Shown here: positions 27,134-35,180 of the stretch, piece after piece
How the letters are laid out: every line of letters begins with the position of its first letter
How positions within the stretch are numbered: the stretch's first letter is position 1
Origin: Trinickia diaoshuihuensis
GTDB taxonomy: Bacteria > Pseudomonadota > Gammaproteobacteria > Burkholderiales > Burkholderiaceae
Assembly (NCBI RefSeq): GCF_003390925.1
Contig: NZ_QUBS01000077.1
Location: 44,306-108,305, forward strand
Length of the DNA stretch: 64,000 bases
Direction of reading: 5' to 3'
Notes under the pieces: generated by a model
The model's input: only the letters and a program-made list of their open reading frames with translations
Database searches by the model: none
Told to the model about the DNA's origin: nothing
Made by a program: the position numbers and the translations under genes

Positions 27134-27703
27134 TCAGACGCGCATGTATTGCATCGTCAGGAGCATGTCGCTCGATGTTTGCGACGGCGTCGCGGCCGTG
27201 CAGCCCTCCTCGGCCTGCGCGCCCTTTTCGAAGGCGAGCGCCGAATCCGGCGCCACGAACCGTCCGGTGCGCTTCGCGGTCGCAACCGCCTGTTTCAACT
27301 CATCGCTCGCGAGCAATACCTTCGCGAGCCGTTCGACATCTTCGTTCGCGCCTTCCTCCAGCAGCTTGCGCGCTTCTTCCTGCCAACCGAACTCCTGTTT
27401 GGCTTTCAAGCACTGGAGCAGCATTCCCTTGCTGGCCGGCAGGCAGATCGAGCGCTCGACGAGCCCCCGAAACACCCACTCCGCTTCGCTCCACTCGCCG
27501 CGCAGCATCAGCAGCCAGCCGTCGAAGAACATGAACTCGCTCGACTGCGGGCGCAGCAGATGCAGCGCTTGAACGAGGTGCTCGATATCGTCGATATCGA
27601 CCTGCGTGGGCGTGCCGGCGCCGCCGAATGCGACCCCGACGAGATCGACGATCGCACCGACGACTCCCGACGGGCACTGCGGCAGATCCTTCAGAACGTC
27701 CAT
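27134..27703 (-). CDS. hrpB1: HrpB1-family type III secretion protein
   Basis: This 189-aa protein is the first gene of the minus-strand hrp operon. The start at 27703 (MDVLKDLPQCPSGVVGAIVD) has a strong GGGGGAAAGG site; the frame upstream to 28066 runs through the promoter and is not coding. The core LVQALHLLRPQSSEFMFFDG and WLLMLRGEWSEAEWVFRGLV form TPR-like helices seen in the HrpB1_HrpK family. A PIP box about 110 bases upstream puts it under HrpB control. Confidence 0.85.
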   Translation of the reverse strand: MDVLKDLPQCPSGVVGAIVDLVGVAFGGAGTPTQVDIDDIEHLVQALHLLRPQSSEFMFFDGWLLMLRGEWSEAEWVFRGLVERSICLPASKGMLLQCLKAKQEFGWQEEARKLLEEGANEDVERLAKVLLASDELKQAVATAKRTGRFVAPDSALAFEKGAQAEEGCTAATPSQTSSDMLLTMQYMRV

Positions 27704-27773
27704 CCTTTCCCCCAAGGAAATCAGATTCGACCGATGGCCCGCGATGGTTGGGGCGCGGCCTTCCGTTGACGCT

Positions 27774-27835
27774 AAGTTACGCAACCGCGCGCTCGCGCCA
27801 CCGCCGAGGCACGAAGTCTCACAACGAATTGCGAA
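27774..27835 (-). promoter_or_regulatory. PIP (hrp_II) box and -10 element of the hrpB1 operon
   Basis: Read on the minus strand, TTCGC (27835-27831), 15 bases, TTCGT (27815-27811), 31 bases, then TAACTT (27779-27774). This matches TTCGB-N15-TTCGB-N30-32-YANNNT, the established HrpB/HrpX target layout. Confidence 0.9.
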
Positions 27836-27914
27836 GCGGCGCCCATGCGCCGCCTTGCGAGGGACGCCCGCCGCGCGGCCCGCCCCCGGTGCGGGCGGGC
27901 GCACGCGCGGTTGC

Positions 27915-27976
27915 TTCGCGGCAGCCGCCGTCGCTTCGCATCGCCCGCGCTCGTGCTTCGCGGCGGCCGCTAACGT
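27915..27976 (+). promoter_or_regulatory. PIP (hrp_II) box and -10 element of the hrcU operon
   Basis: TTCGC at 27915-27919, 15 bases, TTCGC at 27935-27939, 31 bases, then TAACGT at 27971-27976. It lies 58 bases before the hrcU start codon and fits the same consensus as the divergent box. Confidence 0.9.
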
Positions 27977-28033
27977 TGCGTCGGGGCGTCTCATTTCAGG
28001 GCGCCCGCGGATGAACAGCGAAGGACGCGCGTC

Positions 28034-29092
28034 ATGAGCGACGAAAAAACCGAAGAGCCAACCCATAAAAAGCTGGAGAAAGTCCGCGAGGAAGGCCAGG
28101 TCGCAAAAAGCTCCGATCTCGTCGAAGTGGCCTCGCTCGCCTCGATCGTGCTCGTCCTAACGGCCGGCCAGCACTATCTCGCCGACACCTTCCGCGCCAG
28201 CGTCAAGGAGGCGATCGACTTCACGCATGGGGATCGCTCCCTGGACGAGTTGTGGGTCGTGCTGACCCATATCGCCCTGCATACGCTCGGTCTCATGTGC
28301 GCCATCGCGGCCGTCGCGCTCGTCGCGGCCTTGCTCGCGCTCGCGCCGCAGACGGGAGTGAAGATTTCGATGAAGGCGATCATGCCCAAGCTGGCGTCGG
28401 TGAATCCCGGCTCCGGCTTGCAGCGCATCTTTTCGATGAACTCGGCGATCGACCTCGTCAAGATGGTCGTCAAGGCCGCGGTCCTCGTCGCCGTCATGTG
28501 GCAGACGATCAAAGGGGCGATGCCCGTGGTGGCGAGCGCGCTCGATCAGTCGGTGCCGCAGCTCATCGGCGTGCTGTGGTCGGTACTCATGCACGTGGTG
28601 GTCGTCGCGTTGGGCGTGTTCATCGTCATCGGCGCGTTCGACTACAAGCTGCAGCACTGGCTCTTCATACGCAAGAACCGGATGTCGAAGGACGAAGTCA
28701 AGCGCGAACACAAGGAAAGCGACGGCAACCCCGAAATGAAGGGGGAACGCAAGCGCCTCGCGCGCGAACTGTCGCAGGAAGGCCCCAAGAGCGGCGTCTC
28801 ACGCGCGAACGTCGTCGTCGTCAACCCGGTTCACTACGCCGTGGCGCTGCGCTACGACCCGGATGAATTCCCGCTGCCCGTCGTGATCGCCAAAGGCGTC
28901 GACGAGCAAGCGCTCGGGCTGCGGCGTCAGGCGATGCATGCGCGCGTGCCGATCGTCGCCAATCCGCCCGTCGCGCGGATGCTGCACAAGGTGCCGCAAG
29001 GTCAGCCGATTCCCGAAGAACTATTCGAGGTCGTCGCCGCGATTCTTCGCTGGGTAGACGGCCTCGCCCCACGAACCGCCATCACGGAGTAG
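28034..29092 (+). CDS. hrcU: Type III secretion export-switch protein SctU (HrcU)
   Basis: This 352-aa FlhB/YscU-family protein has four N-terminal membrane helices (about 30-205) and a cytoplasmic C-terminal domain that switches substrate specificity after self-cleavage. The cleavage loop reads VVVNPVHYAVALRYDPDEFP, with N264-P265-V266-H267 where most homologues have NPTH. The cleaving Asn-Pro pair and the His are kept and only the Thr is replaced by Val. First gene of the plus-strand operon, with a GAAGGA site. Confidence 0.95.
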   Translation: MSDEKTEEPTHKKLEKVREEGQVAKSSDLVEVASLASIVLVLTAGQHYLADTFRASVKEAIDFTHGDRSLDELWVVLTHIALHTLGLMCAIAAVALVAALLALAPQTGVKISMKAIMPKLASVNPGSGLQRIFSMNSAIDLVKMVVKAAVLVAVMWQTIKGAMPVVASALDQSVPQLIGVLWSVLMHVVVVALGVFIVIGAFDYKLQHWLFIRKNRMSKDEVKREHKESDGNPEMKGERKRLARELSQEGPKSGVSRANVVVVNPVHYAVALRYDPDEFPLPVVIAKGVDEQALGLRRQAMHARVPIVANPPVARMLHKVPQGQPIPEELFEVVAAILRWVDGLAPRTAITE

Positions 29093-29096
29093 TCAG

Positions 29097-31097
29097 ATGC
29101 TCAAGACCATGAAGCTGCCGGGGGTGGGCGAAGCCGGCATCGCCATTTTGCTCGTCGCGATCGTCTCGCTGATGATTCTGCCGCTGCCGCCCGCGGTCAT
29201 CGACGTCTTGCTCGCAATCAACATCACGATCAGCATCACGCTGCTCATGGTGACGATGTACGTGGGGCACATCGCGACGCTCTCCGCGTTTCCGTCGGTG
29301 CTGCTGTTCACGACCCTGTTCCGCCTCTCGCTGAACATCGCCTCGACCAAGTCGATTCTGCTGCATGCCGATGCGGGCGAAATCATCGAGAGCTTCGGCC
29401 AGCTCGTGGTGGGCGGCAATCTCGTCGTCGGCCTCGTCGTATTCATCATCATCTCGGTCGTGCAGTTCATCGTCATCGCCAAGGGCTCCGAGCGCGTGGC
29501 CGAAGTCGGCGCGCGCTTCACGCTGGACGCGCTGCCCGGCAAGCAGATGAGTATCGATGCCGACCTGCGCGCCAATATCCTGACTCCCGAGGAAGCGCGC
29601 AAGAAGCGCGCGCGGCTCGCCGTCGAAAGCCAGTTGCACGGCGGCATGGACGGCGCGATGAAGTTCGTGAAGGGCGATGCCATCGCGGGTCTCATGATCA
29701 CGATGATCAACATCCTGGCGGGTATCGCCGTGGGCGTCGCCTACCACGGCATGACGGCCGGCGATGCCGCCAACCGCTTCTCGGTACTCTCGATCGGCGA
29801 TGCGATGGTCTCGCAGATTCCCTCTCTGCTGATTTGCGTGGCCGCGGGCGTCATGATCACGCGCGTCGACGAAGGCGGGGATCACGGCGAATCGTCGCTC
29901 GGCGAGGACATCAAGCGCCAGTTCACGAGCAGTTCGCGGGCGCTCTACTTCGCGTCGCTGCTGCTGCTCGGTTTCGCCGCCGTGCCCGGTTTTCCGGCGC
30001 CGCTGTTCCTGCTGCTCGCGGGCACGCTCGGCTTCGTCGGCTACCGCCTGCAAAAAGGGCAGAAGGGGACGGGCAAGGGTGGCGGCAAGCCCGTGGGCGC
30101 CTTGCAGCGCGCGGGCGCAAAGGGCGACGCGCCCTCGATCCTGCCGCGCCCGCCGCAGTTCACCTGTCCGCTGGGCGTGCGGCTCTCCGCCGACGTCAGC
30201 GCCCGCCTGGCCGCCGATGCGCTCGACCGCGCATTCGACGCGCAGCGCAATGCGCTGCAGGCCGAAGTCGGCCTGCCGTTCCCCGGCATCATGATGTGGA
30301 CCGACAGCGCGCTGCCCGAGCAGTGCTACGAAGTGCTGATTTTCGACGTGCCGCAAGGCCGTGCCTCTCTCGCCGAGCCGAACGCGACGAACGCGACGAA
30401 CGCGACGAACGAGGCGAACGCGACGAACGAGGCGGCGGGCGACGCCAAGGCGGAGCCGGCCACGCCGGAAGCCGTGATCGCACGGCACACGATCGAGCTA
30501 TTGCGGCGCAACGCGCATCTGTTCCTCGGTATCCAGGAAGCGCAGTGGATTCTCGATCAGCTCAACGAGGACTATCCCGGCCTCGTGGCCGAAGTGCAAA
30601 AGGCGCTGCCCCTGCAGAAGATGGCCGACGTGCTGCGCCGGCTGCTCGAGGAGGAAGTACCCATCCGCAACATCCGCAGCATCACGGAAAGCCTCATCGT
30701 CTGGGGGCCGAAGGAGAAGGACATGCTGATGTTGACCGAGTACATCCGCATGGAACTGGGCCGGCTCATCGCCTACCGCGCGACGGGCGGGCCGCGCGAT
30801 CTGCCCGTCGTGCTCGTCGACGTCCAAGTGGAGCAGCACATCCGCCAATCGATCAAGCAAACGCCCACGGGCAACTTCCTCGCGCTGCCGCCCGACGAGA
30901 TCGCGGCGCTCGTGGGGCGGATCGCGGACATCGTCGGGGACACGCCGCGCAAACCGCTTGCGCTGGTCGCCTCGATGGATATTCGGCGCTATCTGAAGCG
31001 GATGATCGAAGCGCGCCTGCCTTGGCTGCCCGTCTACTCGTATCAGGAGTTGGGCGCGCACGTCGACTTGCAGCCGGTCGACCGCCTGACCTTGTAA
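29097..31097 (+). CDS. hrcV: Type III secretion export-gate protein SctV (HrcV)
   Basis: This 666-aa FlhA/InvA-family protein has seven to eight N-terminal membrane helices (about 15-320). The conserved FHIPEP-region segment ALPGKQMSIDADLRANILTP and a cytoplasmic nonamer-ring domain (from about 350) also match the family. It starts 4 bases after the hrcU stop. An Asn/Ala/Thr-rich insert of about 20 residues near residue 430 is encoded by six 9-base repeats and is not expected in the family. Confidence 0.95.
   Translation: MLKTMKLPGVGEAGIAILLVAIVSLMILPLPPAVIDVLLAINITISITLLMVTMYVGHIATLSAFPSVLLFTTLFRLSLNIASTKSILLHADAGEIIESFGQLVVGGNLVVGLVVFIIISVVQFIVIAKGSERVAEVGARFTLDALPGKQMSIDADLRANILTPEEARKKRARLAVESQLHGGMDGAMKFVKGDAIAGLMITMINILAGIAVGVAYHGMTAGDAANRFSVLSIGDAMVSQIPSLLICVAAGVMITRVDEGGDHGESSLGEDIKRQFTSSSRALYFASLLLLGFAAVPGFPAPLFLLLAGTLGFVGYRLQKGQKGTGKGGGKPVGALQRAGAKGDAPSILPRPPQFTCPLGVRLSADVSARLAADALDRAFDAQRNALQAEVGLPFPGIMMWTDSALPEQCYEVLIFDVPQGRASLAEPNATNATNATNEANATNEAAGDAKAEPATPEAVIARHTIELLRRNAHLFLGIQEAQWILDQLNEDYPGLVAEVQKALPLQKMADVLRRLLEEEVPIRNIRSITESLIVWGPKEKDMLMLTEYIRMELGRLIAYRATGGPRDLPVVLVDVQVEQHIRQSIKQTPTGNFLALPPDEIAALVGRIADIVGDTPRKPLALVASMDIRRYLKRMIEARLPWLPVYSYQELGAHVDLQPVDRLTL
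30381..30434 (+). repeat. Six-unit 9-base tandem repeat inside hrcV
   Basis: Units AACGCGACG (x3), AACGAGGCG, AACGCGACG, AACGAGGCG encode N-A/E-T/A triplets. All units are multiples of three, so copy-number change keeps the frame. Confidence 0.9.
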
Positions 31098-31113
31098 CGG
31101 AGCGAGCCGCGTC

Positions 31114-31914
31114 ATGCATTCCTTCGCATCGCACCGCGCCCGCATCATCGCGGCGCCCACGCAACACGCCGAACCGGCCGCCGATGCGCCGCCGGCCCAA
31201 TTGAGCCGTCAGGCCGCGTTGTTCCGGCGTCTGCGCGAGGGCGCCGCGCGCGCCGAAATCGGCGCTTTCGACGACGAGCAAGCCGAGCCCTCGGCGTCGA
31301 TGGAAGCGCCGCTCGCCGCCGAAGGCGATGCGCCATGCGGTTTCGACGCGATCCTGCGCGAGCCGCCGCGGCAAGAGGGGCGCAACGGCCAAGGCGATAA
31401 CGGCGGCGGAGGCGATGGAAGCGGTGGAAGCGGCGGCGGCGCCGAAGACGAGGGCCAAGCGAGCGACGACGGCCAAGCCGCGGCGCAGATGCAAATGCAA
31501 ATGCAGATACACATGCACATGCAATACGCCGCGCCCCCGCTCCCGACGCCGCCCGTGCCGCCACCCGCTCCGAGGGAGGCGCTGCGCGCGCAGCCGGTGT
31601 CCGGCGTCGAACGCGACGGCATGCATCGGCTCTTCGAATCGATCGTGGCCGAGGTGGCCGAGTTCTGCGCCCATCCCATCGTCGTGCAAAGCGGCAACTG
31701 GCAGATCACGATCCCGATCGATCCCGCGCTGCTACCGGGCTGCACGTTGAGCCTCGCGCTTTCGCATTTCCAATTGACGCTTCGCTTCGAGACCACGCTG
31801 GAGAGCTCGCGCCAATTAATCTCAGCACATGTAGCGACGCTTCGGGCAACCCTCGAACAACTGATGCAAAGCCGCTTGGACGGCACGCGCAGCGTCGAAA
31901 TCATCGTCACCTAA
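31114..31914 (+). CDS. hpaP: HpaP-family type III secretion protein (SctP-like)
   Basis: This 266-aa protein is in the hpaP position between hrcV and hrcQ. The N-terminal half is disordered (Gly-, Met/Gln/His- and Pro-rich, about 80-155). The C-terminal domain (GNWQITIPIDPALLPGCTLS, then FQLTLRFETTLESSRQLI) matches the HpaP/T3SS switch family thought to control pilus versus translocon secretion. The low-complexity Met-Gln-His run is encoded by 6-base repeats near 31487-31525. Confidence 0.8.
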   Translation: MHSFASHRARIIAAPTQHAEPAADAPPAQLSRQAALFRRLREGAARAEIGAFDDEQAEPSASMEAPLAAEGDAPCGFDAILREPPRQEGRNGQGDNGGGGDGSGGSGGGAEDEGQASDDGQAAAQMQMQMQIHMHMQYAAPPLPTPPVPPPAPREALRAQPVSGVERDGMHRLFESIVAEVAEFCAHPIVVQSGNWQITIPIDPALLPGCTLSLALSHFQLTLRFETTLESSRQLISAHVATLRATLEQLMQSRLDGTRSVEIIVT

Positions 31915-31920
31915 GAGAAC

Positions 31921-33045
31921 ATGGACAACACACGCACGCTACCCACAGACGAGACCGCGCAGGCCGGCCAGGTTCCCGCGGTTGCCGTATCGCTCGATGC
32001 GGCGCGCCTGCCGGCACTGGCCGCGACGACCGCGCGTCAGCACCGGCTCGCCGTCGACGAGCGCCTGGCCGCGCTGCTCGCTTATACGTTCGGCGTCTCG
32101 GACTGGTCCGTCGGCACGCGTGCGCTGATCGAGCCCGCGCGCGCCGCCACGGTGGGCCTGCGGTGGGGCATGGACACAGCCTCGATACGCCTCGACATCG
32201 CGCAGCATCCGGCGCTCGCGAGCGTGCTCGCTTCGGCCGATGCCGAGGGCGCGCGCCTGCGCCATGCCGTGTCCGCCATTTTGCTCGACCCGCTGCTGAG
32301 CGCGCTGCGCTCGCTCGGGTTCGAGGGCGTTGAAGTGGCCTCACTGGAGCGCACGCGGGACGTGGCGCCTGGCGGGCCCGGCTGCGCGATCTCACTGCGC
32401 CTGGGCGATGCACGCTTCGACGCCGCGATCGAACACATCGACGGCGGCTGGCTCGACGCGCTCGAAGCGCTCGTCATGCGGCAATGCACGCCGTTCGCGA
32501 CGCGCATCAGCGAGATCGCCGTTCCCGGCCGGCTGCAGATCGGCGAGAAGACGATGAGCCTGACGACGCTCGATTCGCTGCGCGCCGGCGACATCGTCCT
32601 ACGCGCCCTGCCCGATGCCGTCGCGGCGCTGCTCAAGGGCGAGGCCGCCGCCGCGCGCATGCAACTCGTCTGGGGCCGCTACGGCACGCGGCAGCTTCGC
32701 GCCCAGGCCGACGTGAGCCACCACCTTCTTACTCTGACCGAGGATCCCACCATGAGCCATGACACGCAGTTCAGCGCGCCGCTGACCGATTCGATCGACA
32801 CGCCCGTCGAGATCAGCCAACTCGATCTTCCGCTGAAGCTCGAAATCGACACGGTGTCGATGCCCGTCGCGCAGCTCTCCGCGCTGCGCGCGGGTTACGT
32901 GCTCGAGTTGCCCACCGCCGTGCCCGACGCACGCATCCGGCTCGTCACGTACGGACAAACGATCGGCTTCGGCGAACTCGTCAGCGTCGGCGATCATCTC
33001 GGCGTGCGGCTCGTTCAGGTTTCCCACGGCCATGGTTCAGTTTAG
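31921..33045 (+). CDS. hrcQ: Type III secretion C-ring protein SctQ (HrcQ)
   Basis: This 374-aa cytoplasmic sorting-platform protein has a C-terminal SpoA/FliN-like domain (about 300-370; LDLPLKLEIDTVSMPVAQLS, then LVTYGQTIGFGELVSV). The N-terminal part is variable, as usual. It overlaps hrcR by 14 bases. An internal in-frame ATG at 32752 with its own ribosome site could give a separate C-terminal product. Confidence 0.92.
   Translation: MDNTRTLPTDETAQAGQVPAVAVSLDAARLPALAATTARQHRLAVDERLAALLAYTFGVSDWSVGTRALIEPARAATVGLRWGMDTASIRLDIAQHPALASVLASADAEGARLRHAVSAILLDPLLSALRSLGFEGVEVASLERTRDVAPGGPGCAISLRLGDARFDAAIEHIDGGWLDALEALVMRQCTPFATRISEIAVPGRLQIGEKTMSLTTLDSLRAGDIVLRALPDAVAALLKGEAAAARMQLVWGRYGTRQLRAQADVSHHLLTLTEDPTMSHDTQFSAPLTDSIDTPVEISQLDLPLKLEIDTVSMPVAQLSALRAGYVLELPTAVPDARIRLVTYGQTIGFGELVSVGDHLGVRLVQVSHGHGSV
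32752..33045 (+). CDS. Possible internally started SctQ C-terminal product
   Basis: This is an in-frame ATG (MSHDTQFSAPLTDSID) at codon 278 of hrcQ, preceded by GAGG at 8-base spacing. It would give a 97-aa protein consisting of just the SpoA domain. Independent translation of this domain is established for Yersinia YscQ and other SctQ proteins; here it is inferred from the ribosome site and the domain boundary. Confidence 0.45.
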   Translation: MSHDTQFSAPLTDSIDTPVEISQLDLPLKLEIDTVSMPVAQLSALRAGYVLELPTAVPDARIRLVTYGQTIGFGELVSVGDHLGVRLVQVSHGHGSV

Positions 33046-33685
33046 CGATCTCACCGGGCTGCTGATCACCGTCGTCGCGATCAGCCTGATCCCGTTCGTC
33101 GCGATGGTCGCGACCTCGTACGCGAAGATCGTCGTCGTCCTCGGTCTGTTGCGCAACGCGCTCGGCGTCCAGCAAGTGCCGCCGAACATGGTGCTCAACG
33201 GTATCGCGATCCTCGTGTCGGCATACATCATGGCCCCCGTCGGCATGCAGGCGATGCAGACCATGCAAACCATGCACCACTCGGGCGGCGATACCTCGAT
33301 GGTCGTGCTCGATGCGTTCGACGCGGCCAAGGAGCCGTTCCGCGCCTTCCTCAAAAAGCACGCCCACGAACGCGAAAAGCGCTTCTTCGTGCGCTCGGCC
33401 TCGGTGATCTGGCCGAAAGACATGGCCGCGAAAATCCACGAGGACGATCTGATCGTCCTGGCCCCCGCGTTCACGCTGACCGAGATGGCCGATGCCTTCA
33501 AGATCGGCTTTCTGCTCTACATCGCGTTCATCGTCGTCGATCTCGTCATCGCCAACGTGCTGATGGCGATGGGCCTGAACCAAGTTCAGCCGACCAACGT
33601 CGCGATCCCGTTCAAGCTGCTGCTTTTCGTCGTGATGAGCGGGTGGTCCACGCTGATCCACGGCCTCGTCATGACCTATCGCTGA
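33032..33685 (+). CDS. hrcR: Type III secretion export-gate protein SctR (HrcR)
   Basis: This 217-aa FliP-family inner-membrane protein has the motifs ALGVQQVPPNMVLNGIAI, DDLIVLAPAFTLTEMADAFK and MGLNQVQPTNVAIPFKLLLF, which are family signatures. It is translated from inside the end of hrcQ. Confidence 0.95.
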   Translation: MVQFSDLTGLLITVVAISLIPFVAMVATSYAKIVVVLGLLRNALGVQQVPPNMVLNGIAILVSAYIMAPVGMQAMQTMQTMHHSGGDTSMVVLDAFDAAKEPFRAFLKKHAHEREKRFFVRSASVIWPKDMAAKIHEDDLIVLAPAFTLTEMADAFKIGFLLYIAFIVVDLVIANVLMAMGLNQVQPTNVAIPFKLLLFVVMSGWSTLIHGLVMTYR

Positions 33686-33695
33686 GCCTTGCGCC

Positions 33696-33959
33696 ATGGA
33701 AACCGATACCCTCGTTCGCCTCACCTCGCAGGGCCTGCTGCTCTGCCTATCCGTCTCCATCCCCGTCGTCGTGGTCGCCGCGCTCTCGGGGCTCGCGATC
33801 TCGTTCGTGCAGGCCATCACGTCGATGCAGGATCAAAGCATTTCTTACGCGGTCAAGCTCGTCGCCGTCGTCGCCACCGTGCTCGTCATGGGTTCGTGGG
33901 GCGCTAGCGCGATCCTGCGCTTCGCCAATCAGATCGTCACGCTCGCGGTGCCGTCATGA
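33696..33959 (+). CDS. hrcS: Type III secretion export-gate protein SctS (HrcS)
   Basis: This 87-aa FliQ-family protein has two membrane helices. LAISFVQAITSMQDQSISYA between them is the conserved motif. The stop overlaps the next start (ATGA). Confidence 0.94.
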   Translation: METDTLVRLTSQGLLLCLSVSIPVVVVAALSGLAISFVQAITSMQDQSISYAVKLVAVVATVLVMGSWGASAILRFANQIVTLAVPS

Positions 33960-35086
33960 ACTCGCCCATCCGCAACGATCACGGCCGCTCGGCCGACCTC
34001 GCGCAGCAAGCGCACACGAGCGCGGAGCACACCGGCCAGAACGTGCAGACGCGCGGCTTCATGCGTCTGAAGGTGCAGCACACGAAAATGCAGCGGGCGC
34101 GGATGCAGCACAACCAGATGCTGGCCGCCGCGTTCTACCGGGGCAAGCGCTTCGCCGAAGGCACTCGCAAGCCGCCGCCCCCCTCCGCGCAAAAGCTCAT
34201 GCGCGCATTGGGCGAGCGGCCCCGCCCGGGAGCATCCGCGAAGGGCCGGGGCAAGGAGGCGGCGGGTCAGGAGCGGCCCGAGCTTGCGCATGGCCCCGAA
34301 CCGAAGCATGAGCACGAGCGCAAACACGAGGAAGGACAGCAGCAAAAGCACGGTCAACAGCAAAAGCGCGACCGGGAGCACGAACACGAGCAAGACCAGC
34401 AACAACGCCAGCATCACGGCGGTCACGAGCACGGCCAGCAGCAAGACCAGGGCGGCGACGGCCGGCAGCCGCAGCAAAACGCCCCGCGCGACGGCCAGCA
34501 AAAGCGCGAAGGCCAAGATTCGCGCGAGGGCCGCGACAAGCCGCGCAAGTTCGCGGTCGGCAAGGCGGGCCGCGCCAAAGCCGCGGCGCGCAAGCAGCCG
34601 CTCGACACCGCTATGCAAGCACTGGCCAAGCACAAGCTCGGCGCGCCGGATCTACCGGCCCAGCTCGCGCAAGCGTGCACGAAGGAAGTGCTGCGCCTGA
34701 CCAAGCAGCTCGAATTCGGCTCGCTGCTCGCCGTGCCGCTGCTGATGAGCATGGCCTCGCCGATGGCACTGCGGCGCAATGCGGCGCGGCTACAGGCGCA
34801 CCGCGGCGCCGCCCTGGCGCAGCACGCCGCCGCGCCGGGCAAGGCCGCGGCGACGGCGGGTTTGATCGGCGTGTCGCTCGACAACACGCTCGCGCGGCAA
34901 AGCGCGGGCATCGAGTATTCCGACGACGACCAGTCCATCGCGATGATCAAGCAGCGCATCCTCGATGCGCTCGGCGCTCAGCCCGGCACGGCGGGCGCGG
35001 CCGGTGCGGCGGGCTCGATCGCGGGCGCTTCGGATAAAACGCTCGAAGTTCGCACGCCGCCGGCCGGGCTAGGACCGAAAACCTAA
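33956..35086 (+). CDS. hpaA: HpaA-like type III secretion control protein
   Basis: This 376-aa protein occupies the hpaA position after hrcS, as in Xanthomonas. The N-terminus is basic with a helix (MRLKVQHTKMQRARMQHN). Residues about 115-200 are an extreme Gln/His/Glu/Lys/Arg-rich tract. The C-terminal third is Ala-rich with a conserved-looking CTKEVLRLTKQLEFGS helix. HpaA is a secreted export-control protein that binds HpaB, which is also encoded here. The assignment leans on position and overall character; the tract length is unusual. Confidence 0.6.
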   Translation: MNSPIRNDHGRSADLAQQAHTSAEHTGQNVQTRGFMRLKVQHTKMQRARMQHNQMLAAAFYRGKRFAEGTRKPPPPSAQKLMRALGERPRPGASAKGRGKEAAGQERPELAHGPEPKHEHERKHEEGQQQKHGQQQKRDREHEHEQDQQQRQHHGGHEHGQQQDQGGDGRQPQQNAPRDGQQKREGQDSREGRDKPRKFAVGKAGRAKAAARKQPLDTAMQALAKHKLGAPDLPAQLAQACTKEVLRLTKQLEFGSLLAVPLLMSMASPMALRRNAARLQAHRGAALAQHAAAPGKAAATAGLIGVSLDNTLARQSAGIEYSDDDQSIAMIKQRILDALGAQPGTAGAAGAAGSIAGASDKTLEVRTPPAGLGPKT

Positions 35087-35180
35087 ACTGATATCGACGA
35101 ATGAAGCAAGGCGGCGCGGTCCCGGAATCCCCCGGCCGCCGACGCAATAGCGGATCAGCGGATACACGGAAACCACGATC

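Larger units (their letters stand above)
27704..28033. promoter_or_regulatory. Divergent hrp promoter region (hrpB1 and hrcU operons)
   Basis: This 330-base gap separates the two largest hrp operons. It holds two PIP boxes on opposite strands, each followed 31 bases later by a YANNNT -10 motif, plus GC-rich inverted-repeat-like words near 27840-27900. No gene is seen here. Confidence 0.85.

Noticed and set aside
27935..27960. A further TTCGC pair after the hrcU PIP box
   Set aside because: The two halves are 17 bases apart instead of 15, and the upstream pair already fits both spacing rules.
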